From Lanius collurio (Eukaryota > Chordata > Aves > Passeriformes > Laniidae), in NCBI GenBank assembly GCA_020086605.1, contig JACBWW010000093.1, positions 1,120,140-1,184,139 of the forward strand: 64,000 nucleotides of DNA, read 5' to 3'. A model generated the notes under the pieces. It was not told the DNA's origin. It made no database searches and saw nothing but the letters and a program-made list of their open reading frames with translations. Both the position numbers and the translations under genes were made by a program. Shown here in pieces: positions 63,864 through 64,000 of the stretch. Within the stretch, counting starts at the first letter, position 1; each line of letters begins with the position of its first letter.

Positions 63864-64000
63864 TCACAGAATCACAGCGAGGTTTGGGCTGGAAGGGACC
63901 TTAAAGCTCACCTCATTCCACCCCCTGCCATGGGCAGTGACACCTTCCACTAGACCAGGTTGCTCCAAGCCCCATCCAACCTGGCCTTGAACATTTCCAG
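63864..64000 (-). mobile_element. CR1 LINE 3' end, cut by window edge
   Basis: Begins tcacagaatcacagcgaggt, the antisense CR1 terminus, then ttgggctggaagggacctta, ccatgggcagtgacacctt and accaggttgctccaagcccc. It shares an exact run of about 50 bases (in complement) with 37841-37893, so the two are the same subfamily in opposite orientations. It continues beyond the window. Confidence 0.95.

Noticed and set aside
59581..64000. Coding exon of CDC42 expected downstream
   Set aside because: None of the minus-strand translations resembles a Rho-family GTPase; at most untranslated sequence could lie here.

Overview
The window is vertebrate nuclear DNA, most likely from a bird and probably a passerine. 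It has CR1 LINE fragments in several orientations, a solo endogenous-retrovirus LTR with a 5-bp target-site duplication, GT-AG introns, one CpG-island promoter and long gene-free stretches. There are no bacterial-style operons. Nearly all open reading frames are chance frames in non-coding DNA.

One protein-coding gene can be read with confidence: WNT4, on the + strand, from the ATG at 42685 to the TGA at 57233. Its five coding exons (42685-42761, 53699-53934, 55911-56042, 56409-56551, 56766-57233) all have GT-AG borders and compatible phases. They join to a complete 351-residue Wnt ligand with 24 cysteines and the Wnt signature at residues 206-215. Exon 1 lies in a CpG island of about 1.2 kb (42.2-43.4 kb). 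Intron 1 is 10.9 kb and the other introns are short. The 3' UTR probably runs to about 59.58 kb, where there is an ATTAAA signal.

Layout: 1-9.16 kb is intergenic, with a weak CR1 relic and one possibly decayed coding frame. From 9.16 to 11.35 kb an old minus-strand CR1 is split by a 1495-bp LTR that carries a 28-bp minisatellite. From 11.7 to 14.6 kb there are two CR1 3' ends in opposite orientation, a 145-bp direct duplication, and a small CpG-rich patch. From 14.6 to 42.2 kb is the upstream flank of WNT4. It has no recognisable gene, one CR1, microsatellites, a striking pair of adjacent hairpins at 15.2 kb, and several AT-rich, homeodomain-site-rich blocks that could be developmental enhancers. 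From 59.6 to 64 kb is the downstream flank, with two CR1 fragments and a possible regulatory block at 61.4 kb. Neither of the usual vertebrate neighbours (CDC42 on the 3' side, ZBTB40 on the 5' side) shows a recognisable coding exon here.

I found no undescribed multi-gene system. The best non-routine observations are the nested LTR-in-CR1 insertion with its three-unit higher-order minisatellite, the double hairpin at 15165-15228, the direct duplication at 12.2/14.0 kb, and two possible decayed coding frames. All conservation-based statements are inference, because no alignment could be run.
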